A stretch of DNA of 64,000 bases from Prauserella rugosa (GTDB lineage: Bacteria > Actinomycetota > Actinomycetes > Mycobacteriales > Pseudonocardiaceae), in assembly GCF_000719975.1 (NCBI RefSeq), contig NZ_JOIJ01000017.1:1-64000 (forward strand), given 5' to 3'. Every line of letters begins with the position of its first letter. Position 1 is the stretch's first letter. This document shows, in pieces, positions 34,856-46,243 of this stretch. The notes beneath the pieces are model-generated. The model had not been told where the DNA came from, ran no database searches, and was given only the letters and a program-made list of their open reading frames with translations. The position numbers were made by a program, and so were the translations under genes.

Positions 34856-34947
34856 GCAACACGGGCCCCTGGAACTGCAACACGGGCCCCTGGGGTTGCA
34901 ACACGCGTTCCCGAAACCGCAACACGGGCTCCGGAGACCGCAACACG
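34856..34947. repeat. 21-bp-period GCAACACG array A (5 units)
   Basis: The octamer GCAACACG begins at 34856, 34877, 34898, 34919 and 34940, exactly 21 bp apart. The 13-bp spacers are related (for example GGCCCCTGGAACT and GGCCCCTGGGGTT). It lies between convergent genes and ends 5 bp before the stop codon of the UvrA-like gene. Confidence 0.9.
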
Positions 34948-34952
34948 GCGGC

Positions 34953-37313
<2,361 letters not shown>

Positions 37314-37335
37314 CGGAGTCTCCAGGTTGTCGGTC

Positions 37336-37407
37336 TCAGCGGCGGGTGAGCCGCACGATCGGATACTGCCTGCTGTGCTTGCGCTGATACGTGGCCATCG
37401 CGCTCAC
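37336..37407 (-). CDS. possible 23-residue coupled peptide
   Basis: A GTG overlaps the stop of the VOC gene (GTGA) and opens 23 codons reading A-T-Y-Q-R-K-H-S-R-Q-Y-P-I-V-R-L-T-R-R at the end. The pattern looks like the C-terminus of a deazaflavin/nitroreductase-type protein, so it may be a remnant of a lost gene rather than a real peptide. Coding is not proven. Confidence 0.3.
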   Translation of the reverse strand: MSAMATYQRKHSRQYPIVRLTRR

Positions 37408-37823
37408 CCCGCCTGCTGGATGCGGATCATGGTGCCCGCGGGGTCGCGCACCACGCAGTCGCGGATGCCGTACGGCTGGTCGATGGGTTCCTGGACGACC
37501 TCGACGTCGCCCTGCTGGACCTTGGCGAAGGCCGCGTCGACGTCCGGAGCCGACAGATTGATCATGGCGAACGTGCCCTTGGCCATCATCTCCTCGATGA
37601 GGCGGCGTTCGTCGTCGGTGAGTCCCGGCGTCGCGGCGGGCGGATACAGCACGATGGAGGTCTCCGGCTGGCCCGGCGGGCCGACGGTGATCCAGTGCAT
37701 GTCGCCGTACTCGACGTGGTTGCGGACCTCGAAACCGAGCACGTCACGGTAGAACGCGAGCGCCTCGTCGGGGTCGGTGAGCGGAAGCATGGCCTGGGCG
37801 ATGGTGAGGTCTGTGCTGGTCAT
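37404..37823 (-). CDS. VOC-family (glyoxalase-like) protein
   Basis: 139 residues. It has the paired beta-alpha-beta-beta-beta modules of the VOC fold: L-P-L-T-D-P-D-E-A-L-A-F-Y-R-D-V-L-G-F-E-V at the start and V-D-A-A-F-A-K-V-Q-Q-G-D-V-E in the second half, with I-R-D-C-V-V-R-D-P-A-G-T at the end. VOC proteins include dioxygenases, isomerases and antibiotic-binding proteins; the substrate is not clear. It follows the AraC regulator with a 9-bp gap, so that regulator probably controls it. Confidence 0.92.
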   Translation of the reverse strand: MTSTDLTIAQAMLPLTDPDEALAFYRDVLGFEVRNHVEYGDMHWITVGPPGQPETSIVLYPPAATPGLTDDERRLIEEMMAKGTFAMINLSAPDVDAAFAKVQQGDVEVVQEPIDQPYGIRDCVVRDPAGTMIRIQQAG

Positions 37824-37832
37824 GGCTTCACG

Positions 37833-38270
37833 CTAGGACCCGCGCGCCGCGGGCGCTTCTCGATTCCTGATCGGTCTGGTGACCTGCTTGGCCACGCACG
37901 CGGGCATGCCGTGGGTCGCGCCGGCCTGTTCGGCGCGGTACCGGCTCGGCGACATACCGACGAGCTCGGAGAACCGCGTGCTGAACGTGCCCAGTGACGA
38001 GCAGCCCACGGCGAAGCAGATCTCGGTGACGCTCAGGTCGCCGCGGCGCAGCAGCGTCATCGCGCGTTCGATCCGGCGCGTCATCAGGTAGGCGTAGGGC
38101 GATTCGCCGTACGCCTCGCGGAACCGCCTGCTGAGGTGGCCCGCCGACATGTGGACGCCCCGCGCGAGCGCCTCGACGTCGAGCGGCAGGGCGTACTCGC
38201 GGTCGATCCGGTCCCGCACCCTGCGCAGCAGCGCCAGCTCACGCATGCGCGCACCTGCATCTGTGGTCAC
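37833..38270 (-). CDS. AraC-family regulator (stand-alone HTH)
   Basis: 145 residues from GTG at 38270 (ATG at 38246 is an alternative). It consists essentially of the double helix-turn-helix domain: L-A-R-G-V-H-M-S-A-G-H-L-S-R-R-F, then Y-L-M-T-R-R-I-E-R-A-M-T-L-L, V-T-E-I-C-F-A-V-G-C-S-S-L-G-T-F-S-T-R-F and M-S-P-S-R-Y-R. No ligand domain is present. It precedes the VOC gene in the same unit and is divergent from the DGPF/ECF42 operon. Confidence 0.9.
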   Translation of the reverse strand: MTTDAGARMRELALLRRVRDRIDREYALPLDVEALARGVHMSAGHLSRRFREAYGESPYAYLMTRRIERAMTLLRRGDLSVTEICFAVGCSSLGTFSTRFSELVGMSPSRYRAEQAGATHGMPACVAKQVTRPIRNREAPAARGS

Positions 38271-38419
38271 CGGACAAGAGTGCCACGAAACACCGACAGC
38301 GCGATGCCGCGAACACCGCGCGAAGGAACGCCCCGGTCTCATCTCGCTCGCCGGGCCGAGGCCCCGTCTCGGCAGGTCTCGGCCGGTTCCGGACTTTTCT
38401 CCGAAGTTTTTCGCGGCCG

Positions 38420-38448
38420 TGTCGATTCTTGCGGGTGCCCGTTCGACC
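38420..38448 (+). promoter_or_regulatory. ECF42-type promoter
   Basis: TGTCGA at 38420-38425 and CGACC at 38444-38448 with an 18-bp spacer. This matches the -35 TGTCGA / -10 CGA(C/T)C motif reported for ECF42 sigma factors in front of DGPF-protein genes (from memory of that work). It lies 49 bp before the DGPF-protein ATG, suggesting autoregulation by the sigma factor encoded just downstream. Confidence 0.65.
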
Positions 38449-38497
38449 TAGAGGTGAGAAGCTCCACCAGGGGGCTTCACCGGCGAAGGAGCTGACG

Positions 38498-38917
38498 ATG
38501 AAGTTCATGCTGATCATGCGGGCCACCGACGAGACGTTCGCCGCCTACGAGAACGTCGACTTCGACGAGATGCTCGCGGTCATGGGCAAGTTCAACGAGG
38601 AGATGATCGACGCGGGCGTGCTGCTCGCAGGCGAGGGCCTCGACCCGGTGGACCCCGGTGTGGTCGTCGACTACTCGTCCGACACCCCGGTCGTCACCGA
38701 CGGCCCCTACGGCGAGACGAAGGAACTGTTCAACGGGTTTTGGATGCTGGAGGTCGGCTCCAAGGAAGAGGCCGTCGAGTGGGCCAAGCGCGCGCCGATG
38801 CAGGGGCCGGGCAGCAAGATGGAGATCCGCCGCGTCACCGAGATCGACGAGTTCCCGCAGGACAACGAATGGGTGCAGAAGGAGCGCCGCTGGCGGGAAC
38901 AGCTCGGCCAGAAGTGA
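38498..38917 (+). CDS. DGPF/YCII-domain protein
   Basis: 139 residues with AAGGAG upstream. Typical features: the M-K-F-M-L-I-M opening, the V-V-T-D-G-P-Y-G-E-T-K-E segment (the DGPF motif region), G-F-W-M-L-E-V and E-I-R-R-V at the end. YCII proteins are small ferredoxin-like-fold dimers often encoded immediately before ECF42 sigma factors, as here (8-bp gap to the GTG). Their biochemical role is unknown. Confidence 0.93.
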   Translation: MKFMLIMRATDETFAAYENVDFDEMLAVMGKFNEEMIDAGVLLAGEGLDPVDPGVVVDYSSDTPVVTDGPYGETKELFNGFWMLEVGSKEEAVEWAKRAPMQGPGSKMEIRRVTEIDEFPQDNEWVQKERRWREQLGQK

Positions 38918-38924
38918 TCCGCGG

Positions 38925-40154
38925 GTGACCGAAGGGATCGAGGTCCGGCGCAGCATCGAAGCGCTGTGGCGGATCGAGTCGGCGCGGATCGTCGGCGCGC
39001 TCACGCGCTACACCGGCGACTTCGCGCTGGCCGAGGACGTCGCGCAGGAAGCCCTCGCGGAGGCATTGGTCAACTGGCCTCGCGAGGGCGTCCCCCGCGA
39101 TCCCGTGGCATGGCTGCTCACGACCGGCAGGCGCAGGGCCATCGACGTGTTCCGCACGCGGTCGGCCGAGCGCGACCGCCTGCCCGGACTCGCCCCCGCC
39201 GACGTGACGTCCGACGAGGCCGGCGAGGTCGACGACGACGTCCTCGCGCTGATGTTCACCGCGTGCCACCCGGTGCTGTCGCGCGAGGCGCAGGTGGCGC
39301 TGACGCTGCGCGTGGTCGGCGGGCTCACGAGCGACGAGATCGCACGGGCGTTCCTCACCCCGACCGCCACCGTCCAGGCACGGATCACGCGGGCCAAGAA
39401 GACGCTCGCCGCCGCGCGGGTGCCGTTCGAGGTCCCGCAGGCCGACGAGCTCGGCACCCGTCTCGGATCCGTGCTCAGTGTCGTCTACGTGATCTTCACC
39501 GAGGGATCGTCGGCGAGCTCGGGCGATGCGCTGATCCGCTTCGACCTGGCCCGCGAGGCGCGGCGGCTGTGCCGCGTACTGGCACGGCTCATGCCCGCCG
39601 AACACGAGGTGCACAGCCTGCTCGCCCTCATGGAACTGACCGCGGCCCGGTTCCCCGCGCGCACGGACGCCGACGGGGAACCGGTGTTGCTCGAGGACCA
39701 GGACCGCAGGCTGTGGGACGCCTCGGCGATCCGGCGCGGAAGGGCTGCGCTGGCGTCGGCGACGCGGATCGGCAGGGGACTGGGCTTCTACGGCCTGCAG
39801 GCGGCGATCGCCGAATGCCACGCGGTCGCGCCTTCGGTCGCCGAGACCGACTGGGAACGGATCGTCGTGCTGTACGAGGCGCTCGGCAGGCTGGCGCCGT
39901 CGCCGGTGGTCGAGCTGAACCGGGCGGTGGCGGTGTCGATGGCCCGCGGTCCGGCCGAGGCGCTCGCCATCGTCGACACGCTCGCCGACGTCGACGGCCT
40001 GGCACGCTCGCACCAGTTGGCCGGCGTCCGCGGGGAACTGCTCATCCGGCTCGGAAGAACCGCGGAGGCCCGCACGGAACTGGAACGCGCCGTCGAACTC
40101 TGCGCCAACGACCGCGAACGCACGATCCTCCGCAGAAAACTGACCACCCTCTGA
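38925..40154 (+). CDS. ECF42-group RNA polymerase sigma factor
   Basis: 409 residues from GTG. Sigma2 region: I-V-G-A-L-T-R-Y-T-G-D-F-A-L-A-E-D-V-A-Q-E-A, W-L-L-T-T-G-R-R-R-A-I-D. Sigma4 region: L-T-L-R-V-V-G-G-L-T-S-D-E-I-A-R-A-F-L-T-P. A C-terminal extension of about 220 residues follows, rich in helical repeats (TPR-like), with the G-L-Q-A-A-I-A and L-N-R-A-V-A-V-S motifs typical of ECF42/DUF6596 proteins. The extension is required for activity in related proteins. Co-transcribed with the DGPF protein; a 21-bp-period array follows its stop. Confidence 0.92.
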   Translation: MTEGIEVRRSIEALWRIESARIVGALTRYTGDFALAEDVAQEALAEALVNWPREGVPRDPVAWLLTTGRRRAIDVFRTRSAERDRLPGLAPADVTSDEAGEVDDDVLALMFTACHPVLSREAQVALTLRVVGGLTSDEIARAFLTPTATVQARITRAKKTLAAARVPFEVPQADELGTRLGSVLSVVYVIFTEGSSASSGDALIRFDLAREARRLCRVLARLMPAEHEVHSLLALMELTAARFPARTDADGEPVLLEDQDRRLWDASAIRRGRAALASATRIGRGLGFYGLQAAIAECHAVAPSVAETDWERIVVLYEALGRLAPSPVVELNRAVAVSMARGPAEALAIVDTLADVDGLARSHQLAGVRGELLIRLGRTAEARTELERAVELCANDRERTILRRKLTTL

Positions 40155-40157
40155 ACC

Positions 40158-40228
40158 CGTGTTGCGGCTCCGGGGCCGCGTGTTGCGCACTCAGGGGCGC
40201 GTGTTGCGCTCTCGGGGGCGCGTGTTGC
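40158..40228. repeat. 21-bp-period GCAACACG array B (4 units, reverse orientation)
   Basis: CGTGTTGC (reverse complement of GCAACACG) begins at 40158, 40179, 40200 and 40221, exactly 21 bp apart. Read on the minus strand the spacers are CGCCCCTGAGTGC, CGCCCCCGAGAGC and CGGCCCCGGAGCC-like. The array starts 3 bp past the ECF42 stop, in a convergent intergenic region. Confidence 0.9.
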
Positions 40229-40245
40229 GCACTCAAGGAAGCGGG

Positions 40246-40914
40246 TCAGCGTTTCGGGGCGGGGAAACCGACCGCGAGTTCGGCGACGTTGTCGAGGTAC
40301 TCCGGATCGGCGTTGCCGCGCACGGGTTCGGTCTCGGCGATCACCGTGGTCCGCCCCGTGCGCCGCGAGTCGTAATGGTGACCGGTCCACGCGATGTCGC
40401 CGGCGCCCACGAGCGCGCCCGGAAGTGGGGAGACGTTGCCGGCGCCCTGCACGTCGGCGAGCCTGCGGAGCCGGTTCGCCTGCGCGGTCGTCGGCATCCG
40501 CACCCACGAGACCGACACGGCGATGCGATTGCCGCGCTCGTCGTCGACGGTGAACAGCACGCGGTTCAGCGAACGGCACGGGTTGCGCACCAGGAACCGC
40601 TGCGCCTCGCCGTAGGACCGGGCGCCGCACTGCACCGCGCGGTCGACCGTTCGTCCGGTGCGCTTCAACTTCAGGTGACGCAATGCCTGCGCAGGACGGC
40701 CTTTCTTGGCGGCCTGCACGCTCTTGGTGAACGCCTGCCTCGTCACCTGCGTCATGCCCGCCTGCATCGACATGCCGCCCGCGCCGGTCGAGACCCCACC
40801 GGTCACCGGTCCGTACAGGACGACACCCGCCACGGCGACGCCGACCGCAGCGGTTCCGCCCTTGGTCCACCGGCCCTGCCTGTCTCGTGGCTGATTCCTC
40901 CAGCTCACGTCCAC
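40246..40914 (-). CDS. hypothetical secreted or membrane-anchored protein
   Basis: 222 residues, GTG start with GGGGGAGGTG-type site. After a basic N-terminus (R-D-R-Q-G-R-W-T-K-G-G) there is a hydrophobic Ala/Val/Gly segment (about 21-45) that may anchor the protein. The rest contains two Cys (near 97 and 113) and a beta-rich C-terminal half (V-L-F-T-V-D-D-E-R-G-N-R-I-A-V-S-V-S-W-V). No family was recognised. Confidence 0.7.
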   Translation of the reverse strand: MDVSWRNQPRDRQGRWTKGGTAAVGVAVAGVVLYGPVTGGVSTGAGGMSMQAGMTQVTRQAFTKSVQAAKKGRPAQALRHLKLKRTGRTVDRAVQCGARSYGEAQRFLVRNPCRSLNRVLFTVDDERGNRIAVSVSWVRMPTTAQANRLRRLADVQGAGNVSPLPGALVGAGDIAWTGHHYDSRRTGRTTVIAETEPVRGNADPEYLDNVAELAVGFPAPKR

Positions 40915-41026
40915 CTCCCCCAGATCGACAGTCGACGATCATGGGAGAGCCGTGGCGACGACCCAACCGGCACAGCGGTTCTTCACCGAAACGGCGCAAT
41001 CCGGAAAACGGGGACGAAACCACCCC

Positions 41027-41062
41027 ACAGCCGTCCACACAGCCGTCCACACAGCCGGCCGC
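41027..41062. repeat. 12-bp tandem repeat
   Basis: ACAGCCGTCCAC at 41027-41038 and 41039-41050, then a diverged third copy ACAGCCGGCCGC. It lies in the non-coding space between two minus-strand genes. Confidence 0.7.
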
Positions 41063-41094
41063 CCAACCCCAGGAGCCGGGCGCTCAGCCGGTCC

Positions 41095-41703
41095 TCACAA
41101 CGGCAGGTCCTCGCGTGACTCGCGCACCTCACCGACGTGCCGAGTGCCGCGGTAGCGGTCGGGGACGTACCTGAGCAACGCCTGGTGCGCCTGTTCGGCC
41201 GATTCGGGACGGCCGCCGACCCGCACCTGGTACACCCCGGCCTCGCGGCGCAGGCTCCGCGCACGCTCACCGGCCGCCGCGTCGTCGACGTGCAGGTCGA
41301 GTCCGGCCAGCACGGCTCCGTTCGTCCGACGTCCCTTCGTGACGAACACCAGCTGGGCGGTGCGCAACTCCGCGGCCCGCACCTGCGGCCAGGCGACGTG
41401 AAGGGTGCTACCACGCGGCCCGTCGTACTCGATGCCGCTGGGGCCGATCGACAACGTCGCCGGCTTCACGCCGTGTCGCAGCCGCCGCAGCGACGGCCTG
41501 CCGCCGATCAGGATGAGCACCCCGATCGTGATCACGAGCGCGTGCGCCCACCACGGTCCGTCGTAGGGCAGCACGCCCGCCACGATGAACACGACCCCGA
41601 ACACGACCGCCGCCAGCGCCCATCCGCCTGCACGGAGGAGATCGCCGCGTGGTGGGCGCGTGTCGATCGACCAGGCGCCGTGCACCGATCCGTCTTTCTG
41701 CAC
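41095..41703 (-). CDS. two-helix membrane protein with PH-like domain
   Basis: 202 residues from the GTG at 41703; a longer frame lacks a ribosome site. Two hydrophobic helices (about 30-48 and 53-73) are followed by a soluble domain with alternating strands (A-T-L-S-I-G-P-S-G-I-E-Y, T-L-H-V-A-W-P-Q-V-R-A-A-E-L) ending in a helix, as in bacterial PH-like membrane proteins. No enzymatic motif. Function unknown. Confidence 0.72.
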   Translation of the reverse strand: MQKDGSVHGAWSIDTRPPRGDLLRAGGWALAAVVFGVVFIVAGVLPYDGPWWAHALVITIGVLILIGGRPSLRRLRHGVKPATLSIGPSGIEYDGPRGSTLHVAWPQVRAAELRTAQLVFVTKGRRTNGAVLAGLDLHVDDAAAGERARSLRREAGVYQVRVGGRPESAEQAHQALLRYVPDRYRGTRHVGEVRESREDLPL

Positions 41704-41933
41704 CGCGCCACGATAACGACGACGGCACCCGCGGCCCGCAGCGCCGATCACCACTCCCGAATTCCGGCGAAGATCGACAATTCCAGGAACACGTCGAAGA
41801 ATGTTTCAAACCAATCTCACCCGGACGGCCTATAAATGCGAAGGCGCTGATCCACCTCGCGATGTTCGCCCAGCATGCGCCGCATCTGCGTGCTACAACG
41901 GTCCAAGCCATTCGACTCGCGGAATCGAATTCC

Positions 41934-44900
41934 GTGCGGCGTTTTCGTCTCGGAAAGGGGTCGGGCGAGGTATCTGCCGGTCGGGATCCCGTTCGCACCA
42001 CGCGGCGCGGGCCACTCGCGCTCTTCGGCGTTCTGGCGTGCATCGGCATGCTCCTCGTACCCCCGAGTCCGTCGATCGCCCAGACGGAGACGACGGCGAC
42101 CGTGCGCGCCTACATCGGAGACATCCGCACCGGACCGGACACGATCGGCCCACTCGAAGGTGCGACGTTCGGCCTCTTCGCCACCAGCCCCGCCGCAACG
42201 ATCGACAACCACGACGGCTTCACCGCCGAGACACCGATGTACAGCTGCACCTCGACGGCCGACGGCTGGTGCACGTTCCAGGTGGACACCACGACGCTGC
42301 CGGCCAACGGCAGGCTGTGGATGGCCGCGACCGGAGCCCCGGATGGGCGGTACGCGAATCCCGAGTGGCAGACCGCTCCGTTGTCGCCCACGCCCGAGAA
42401 CACGTACTCGTTGCGGCACGTCTTCCAGACCCCCGAACTGGTGGCGGGGCAGACCTACTCGTCGTACGGACAGGGCCGTACCTGGATCACCGACCCGGGT
42501 CTGCAGACCAGTCCGCGCAGCAGCGTTCCCGATTTCCAACGGCGCACCGCCTCGGGCGGCGTCGTTCCCATCTCACGACGCGACCCCGAACTGCCCGACA
42601 CGTGCGGGCTGAAGGTGGCGCTCGTGGTCGACCTGTCCAGCTCAATGTCGGGCTACGTCGACGAGATCAAGGGAGCGCTGGACAGCTTCGTGCAGTCGCT
42701 GCGCGGAACGCCGTCGCAGGCGGCACTGTTCACCTTCGGCTCGGATTCCCCGGCCAACGGCTACGTGGGACCGGGGTCTCGCGTCCGTGGCGGACACCAA
42801 CGCGGCCGCGCCGGAGGATCAGCGCTTCGACATGGCGATCATGCTGACCGACGGCAACCCGACCGTGTACGGCCCGAACCCGACGTCCGGATTCGGCACG
42901 GTCGACCGGAACAGCGGCTACACCCGGTTCCGCGAGTTGGGTAACGCGAACGCCTCGGCGAACCTGCTCAAGAGTCAGGGCACGCGGATCATGGCGGTCG
43001 GCGTGGGTGACGGCGTCGACGGCGAGGGCGCGGCGTTCAACCTGCGCACCATCTCGGGCCGCGACGCCTACGACGGGACGAACATCCGGGAGGCCGACTA
43101 CTTCCAGACCCAGGACTACGCCCAGGCAGGCGAGGCGCTGCGCGGACTCGTTCTCGACAGATGTGCGCCGTCGGTGTCGGTGATCAAACAGCTCGTCCCC
43201 TACGACGGGACGACCGAGGACGCCTACACCCCGCAGACACCGTGGGAGTTCTCCGCGGAGACGACGGCGGGCACGGTCGACCCGGAATCGGCGCAGACCA
43301 GTCCGCAGACCGGTGCGACCAACTTCGACCTCGAGTTCGATCCGGGTCCGGTGGACGTGGCCATCGAGGAGACCCAGCAGTCCGGGTACGAATCCCTACC
43401 CGAGGAGACCACGTGTGTCGACAAGGCGACGGGTGAGGACGTGCCCGTCGAGGTCACCCCCGATCCGGACAACCCCGAACGGTTCACGATCGAAGGCATC
43501 GGACTGCAGTCCTTCCTGTCCTGCACCGTCTACAACAGAGCGCCCGACTTCGACTCGGCGTCGGTGCGCGTCGACAAGCAGTGGCAGGTCACGACCACCA
43601 CCGGACCCGATGGGGAGACGACCACGACGACCTATCCCCAGGGGCAACAGCCCCCGGGGTTGACCTCGTCCCTGGAACTCGGCGGTCCGGGCGGCGCGCC
43701 GTCGGCCACCCAGCCGTGGGGTGTGGCCCGTGACGGTTACAGCGTCGAGGACGACGGCTCGGTCGCCGTCACCGAGCAGGCCGCGGCCGACCCGACGAAC
43801 TGCGAGATCACCGGCAGTTCCCTCAACGGCACCGACATCACACCCGGCGCCCCGACGAGCGTGCCGCTGGCCTCGGGAGCCAACGAGTGGACGATCACCA
43901 ACGAGGTCGAGTGCCACAGCAGACTCCGGCTGACCAAGGAGGTCGCCAGCGGCGACGTCAGCCCGGAGTGGTGGCAGCTGCAGGGCAGCGGCCCGGAGGA
44001 CGCACTGCCCGGCCCGAGCGGCCGCGTCACGACCGACTGGGCCGAGGTGACACCGGGCGCGGTGTACCAACTGGCCGAGCAGGCCGACGCGACCGAGCCG
44101 GACGGGCCCGCACCCCACGACGTCCTGCACTACGTGCAGCAGGACCACCGCAGCACGCCACTGCAGTTCCCGCAGTCGACCGGCTCGTGGGGCTGCACGC
44201 AGACCAGCGGCACCGGCGGCGGGGCGTTCTCGGCCGATCTCGAGGGAGCCATCGCGGTCCCGCTCGGCGAGGACGTCGAATGCACGGCGGTGAACCAGAC
44301 GGCGACCGTCACCGTCGACAAACAGGTGCAGGGCGGTGACGCCCAGCCCGAGGACTTCACGTTCCGCATCACGCCGCAGGATCCGGTGCCGCCGGGCGGA
44401 CACTCCCACGACATCCCCGGCGGTGGCAGCCAGCACGTCCGGCCGGAACAGCCGTACGAGCTGACCGAGCTCAACGGCCCGAACGGGTACCGGCTGCACG
44501 ACCTGACGTGCACGACCGGAGGCGAAGGGAGCACCAGACAGGTCGATCCGCAGAACCTGCAACTGCCACCGGGAGCGACCAGCACCTGCACGGCGGTCAA
44601 CCGCCTGCTGTCCACGCTGACGGTCGAGAAACTGGACGCCGAGGACGAGCGGCCGCTGGCGGGCGGCGAGTTCGAGCTGTATCGCGACACCGACGGCGAC
44701 GGCGAGGACGGCATGACCGACGGCGCCCCGGATCCCGACGACGAACAGGTCGGCACCTGCACCACGAGCGGGGAAGGCACGTGCGAGGTCGGCGAACTCG
44801 ATTTCGGCGACTACTACTGGTACGAGCGGACGGCACCGGACGGTTACGACCTGCCTGCCGACCGCACGAGCGCGCTGATCAGCATCGACGAGGGCAACGC

Positions 44901-45339
44901 AGGACAACCGCACACCACGACGTTCACCGACTCGCGAACGCCGGTTCCCCCGGATCCGACGGACCCGACCACACCGCCGAGTACGACCACACCCCCGAGT
45001 CCGACCACACCACCGAGTCCGACCGACCCCACCGACCCACCGGTGCCGACGGGCCCGACCACGTCCTCTGGACCGACGGACCCCACGGCGCCGCCGCAGC
45101 CGTCACCGCCCGGTGGTGGCGGTCCCGGCAGCCCGGGGAACGGCGGACCGGGTGATGGTGGACCCGGTGATGGTGGACCGGGCTCCGGGGACGGTCCACA
45201 CGGGACCGACAACGGCGCCGACGGACTGTCGGACACCGGCGCGGACATCGGCGTCCCGCTCGCACTCGGGGTGGCATTCCTGGTGGCCGGTGCAGCGCTG
45301 ACGGTCCTCGCCCGCAGACGCCGGCAGGGCGACGACTAG
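41934..45339 (+). pseudogene. cell-wall-anchored VWA/Cna-type surface adhesin with internal lesion
   Basis: Signal peptide (R-R-G-P-L-A-L hydrophobic core, S-I-A-Q), an N-terminal beta domain, a VWA domain, repeated beta-sandwich (Cna/SpaA-like) domains, a Pro/Thr repeat linker, then L-S-D-T-G, a membrane helix and R-R-R-R: a class E-type sorting signal. The VWA domain has the MIDAS start D-L-S-S-S-M-S, but near 42770-42778 the reading frame shifts. Upstream text ends at S-P-A-N-G-Y-V-G-P and resumes in another frame at R-G-L-A-S-V-A-D-T-N. The usual ~40 residues with the T-N-W MIDAS threonine are missing, so a deletion of 3n+2 bases, or an assembly error, is likely. GTG start at 41934 is tentative. 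Confidence 0.75.
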
Positions 45340-45501
45340 GTCGTGTCTGATAATCCTCCGCCGTCGCGAGCGGGGATCAGCGTGGTCCCTCGCAAGGCGG
45401 AGGGAAGCCCTCGTACCGGGTCGTACTCGGGCTTTCCGACAACGCAGCGAGGGGCCGCGCTGGCACCGCGCAGCAGGCGACGGGATTGTCAGACACGACC
45501 T
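45338..45501. mobile_element. 164-bp MITE-like element with 19-bp terminal inverted repeats
   Basis: 19-bp terminal repeats (45338-45356 and 45483-45501) match at 18 of 19 positions when one is reversed. Internal inverted repeats include CCTCCGCC (45355-45362) with GGCGGAGG (45396-45403) and AAGCCCTCGTA/TACTCGGGCTT (45405-45415, 45424-45434). No transposase or clear target duplication is visible. The left terminus supplies the last two bases of the adhesin stop codon. Confidence 0.8.
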
Positions 45502-45924
45502 GGGCACGCACCCGTCACTCCCATGCCCGTCGCGGCACGTCCGTTCTTCCCCCACGGCGTGCCGCGACGGGCCTCGCCCCACGCACCGGTTTCACAACGT
45601 AGGATGGCTATGTCGATATGTTTCCCGTGGCGCCCAACGGGTAGGGGAACCGGCCGTTCGAAGGTCGGAAAGACGCTCGGATGAGAATCGCCGCGAACCC
45701 CCTCCGTATTACAGCTTTGACCTGCGACTTTTCGCACTTTTTGAGACTGGCGTCGCGACCTGCGGACGTGGCACATTCGGGAGTGCGTTGGGCCACGTCC
45801 CCCAGCGCCGAGGGCCTCTCCCGGCACACCCATAACTCGCGAGTGCGGCAGCGTTATGCGCCGAGGTGCTGAGGTTCCTCGCCAATGGGACGGCGAGCGC
45901 GGTTCAGGAAGGAGGTGTCACAGG
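45502..45924. other. intergenic region after the MITE
   Basis: 423 bp without a convincing gene. It contains a strong hairpin (45525-45572) and AT-richer text near 45690-45745. Open frames on the minus strand lack ribosome sites. Confidence 0.45.
45525..45572. terminator. long hairpin downstream of the adhesin/MITE
   Basis: Perfect 15-bp stem (45525-45539 with 45558-45572), 18-nt loop. No T run; a likely structural terminator. Confidence 0.65.
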
Positions 45925-46032
45925 ATGCGAGTGATCTACACCGCGATTCGTCGCTACGTCGCCGAGCTGAACAGGATTCAGGACGTTGGCCGCGGCTTCT
46001 CCCCGTTCCGGGGCGAGTCGGCCAGCCACTGA
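45925..46032 (+). CDS. 35-residue small protein
   Basis: ATG preceded by an excellent GGAAGGAGGTG ribosome site at 8-base spacing, then 35 codons and TGA. The peptide is basic at the start (M-R-V-I-Y-T-A-I-R-R-Y-V-A-E-L-N-R-I) and looks like an amphipathic helix, then G-R-G-F-S-P-F-R-G-E-S. A perfect 12-bp hairpin follows at 46115-46143. Short genes of this kind are often missed; the strong start signal is the main evidence. No family was recognised. Confidence 0.6.
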   Translation: MRVIYTAIRRYVAELNRIQDVGRGFSPFRGESASH

Positions 46033-46114
46033 CGGTCGGCATTCCCTAGATTCAGGTCCGGGGTTCACACGCCGCGGTCGAACACCGGACCTCCACACTT
46101 TTCCGGGACGAAGG

Positions 46115-46143
46115 ATCGGCATGCCTGGGGCAGGCATGCCGAT
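46115..46143 (+). terminator. hairpin after the small protein gene
   Basis: ATCGGCATGCCT (46115-46126) pairs perfectly with 46132-46143 over a 5-nt loop; likely terminator of the 35-residue gene. Confidence 0.7.
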
Positions 46144-46243
46144 CTCCCATGCGGGCCCGATCTCCCGTCCGCCGCCGACTCGATGAAAATCCCCTCACGA
46201 CGGCTTCACCGGTGATTCAGCGCTGAGCCAGACGCTGGATGCC

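Noticed and set aside
34856..34947. CRISPR array
   Set aside because: Repeat unit is 8 bp with 13-bp, mutually similar spacers; no Cas genes are in the window.
45489..45833. 114-codon minus-strand frame
   Set aside because: Overlaps the MITE end and a strong hairpin; composition is not protein-like.
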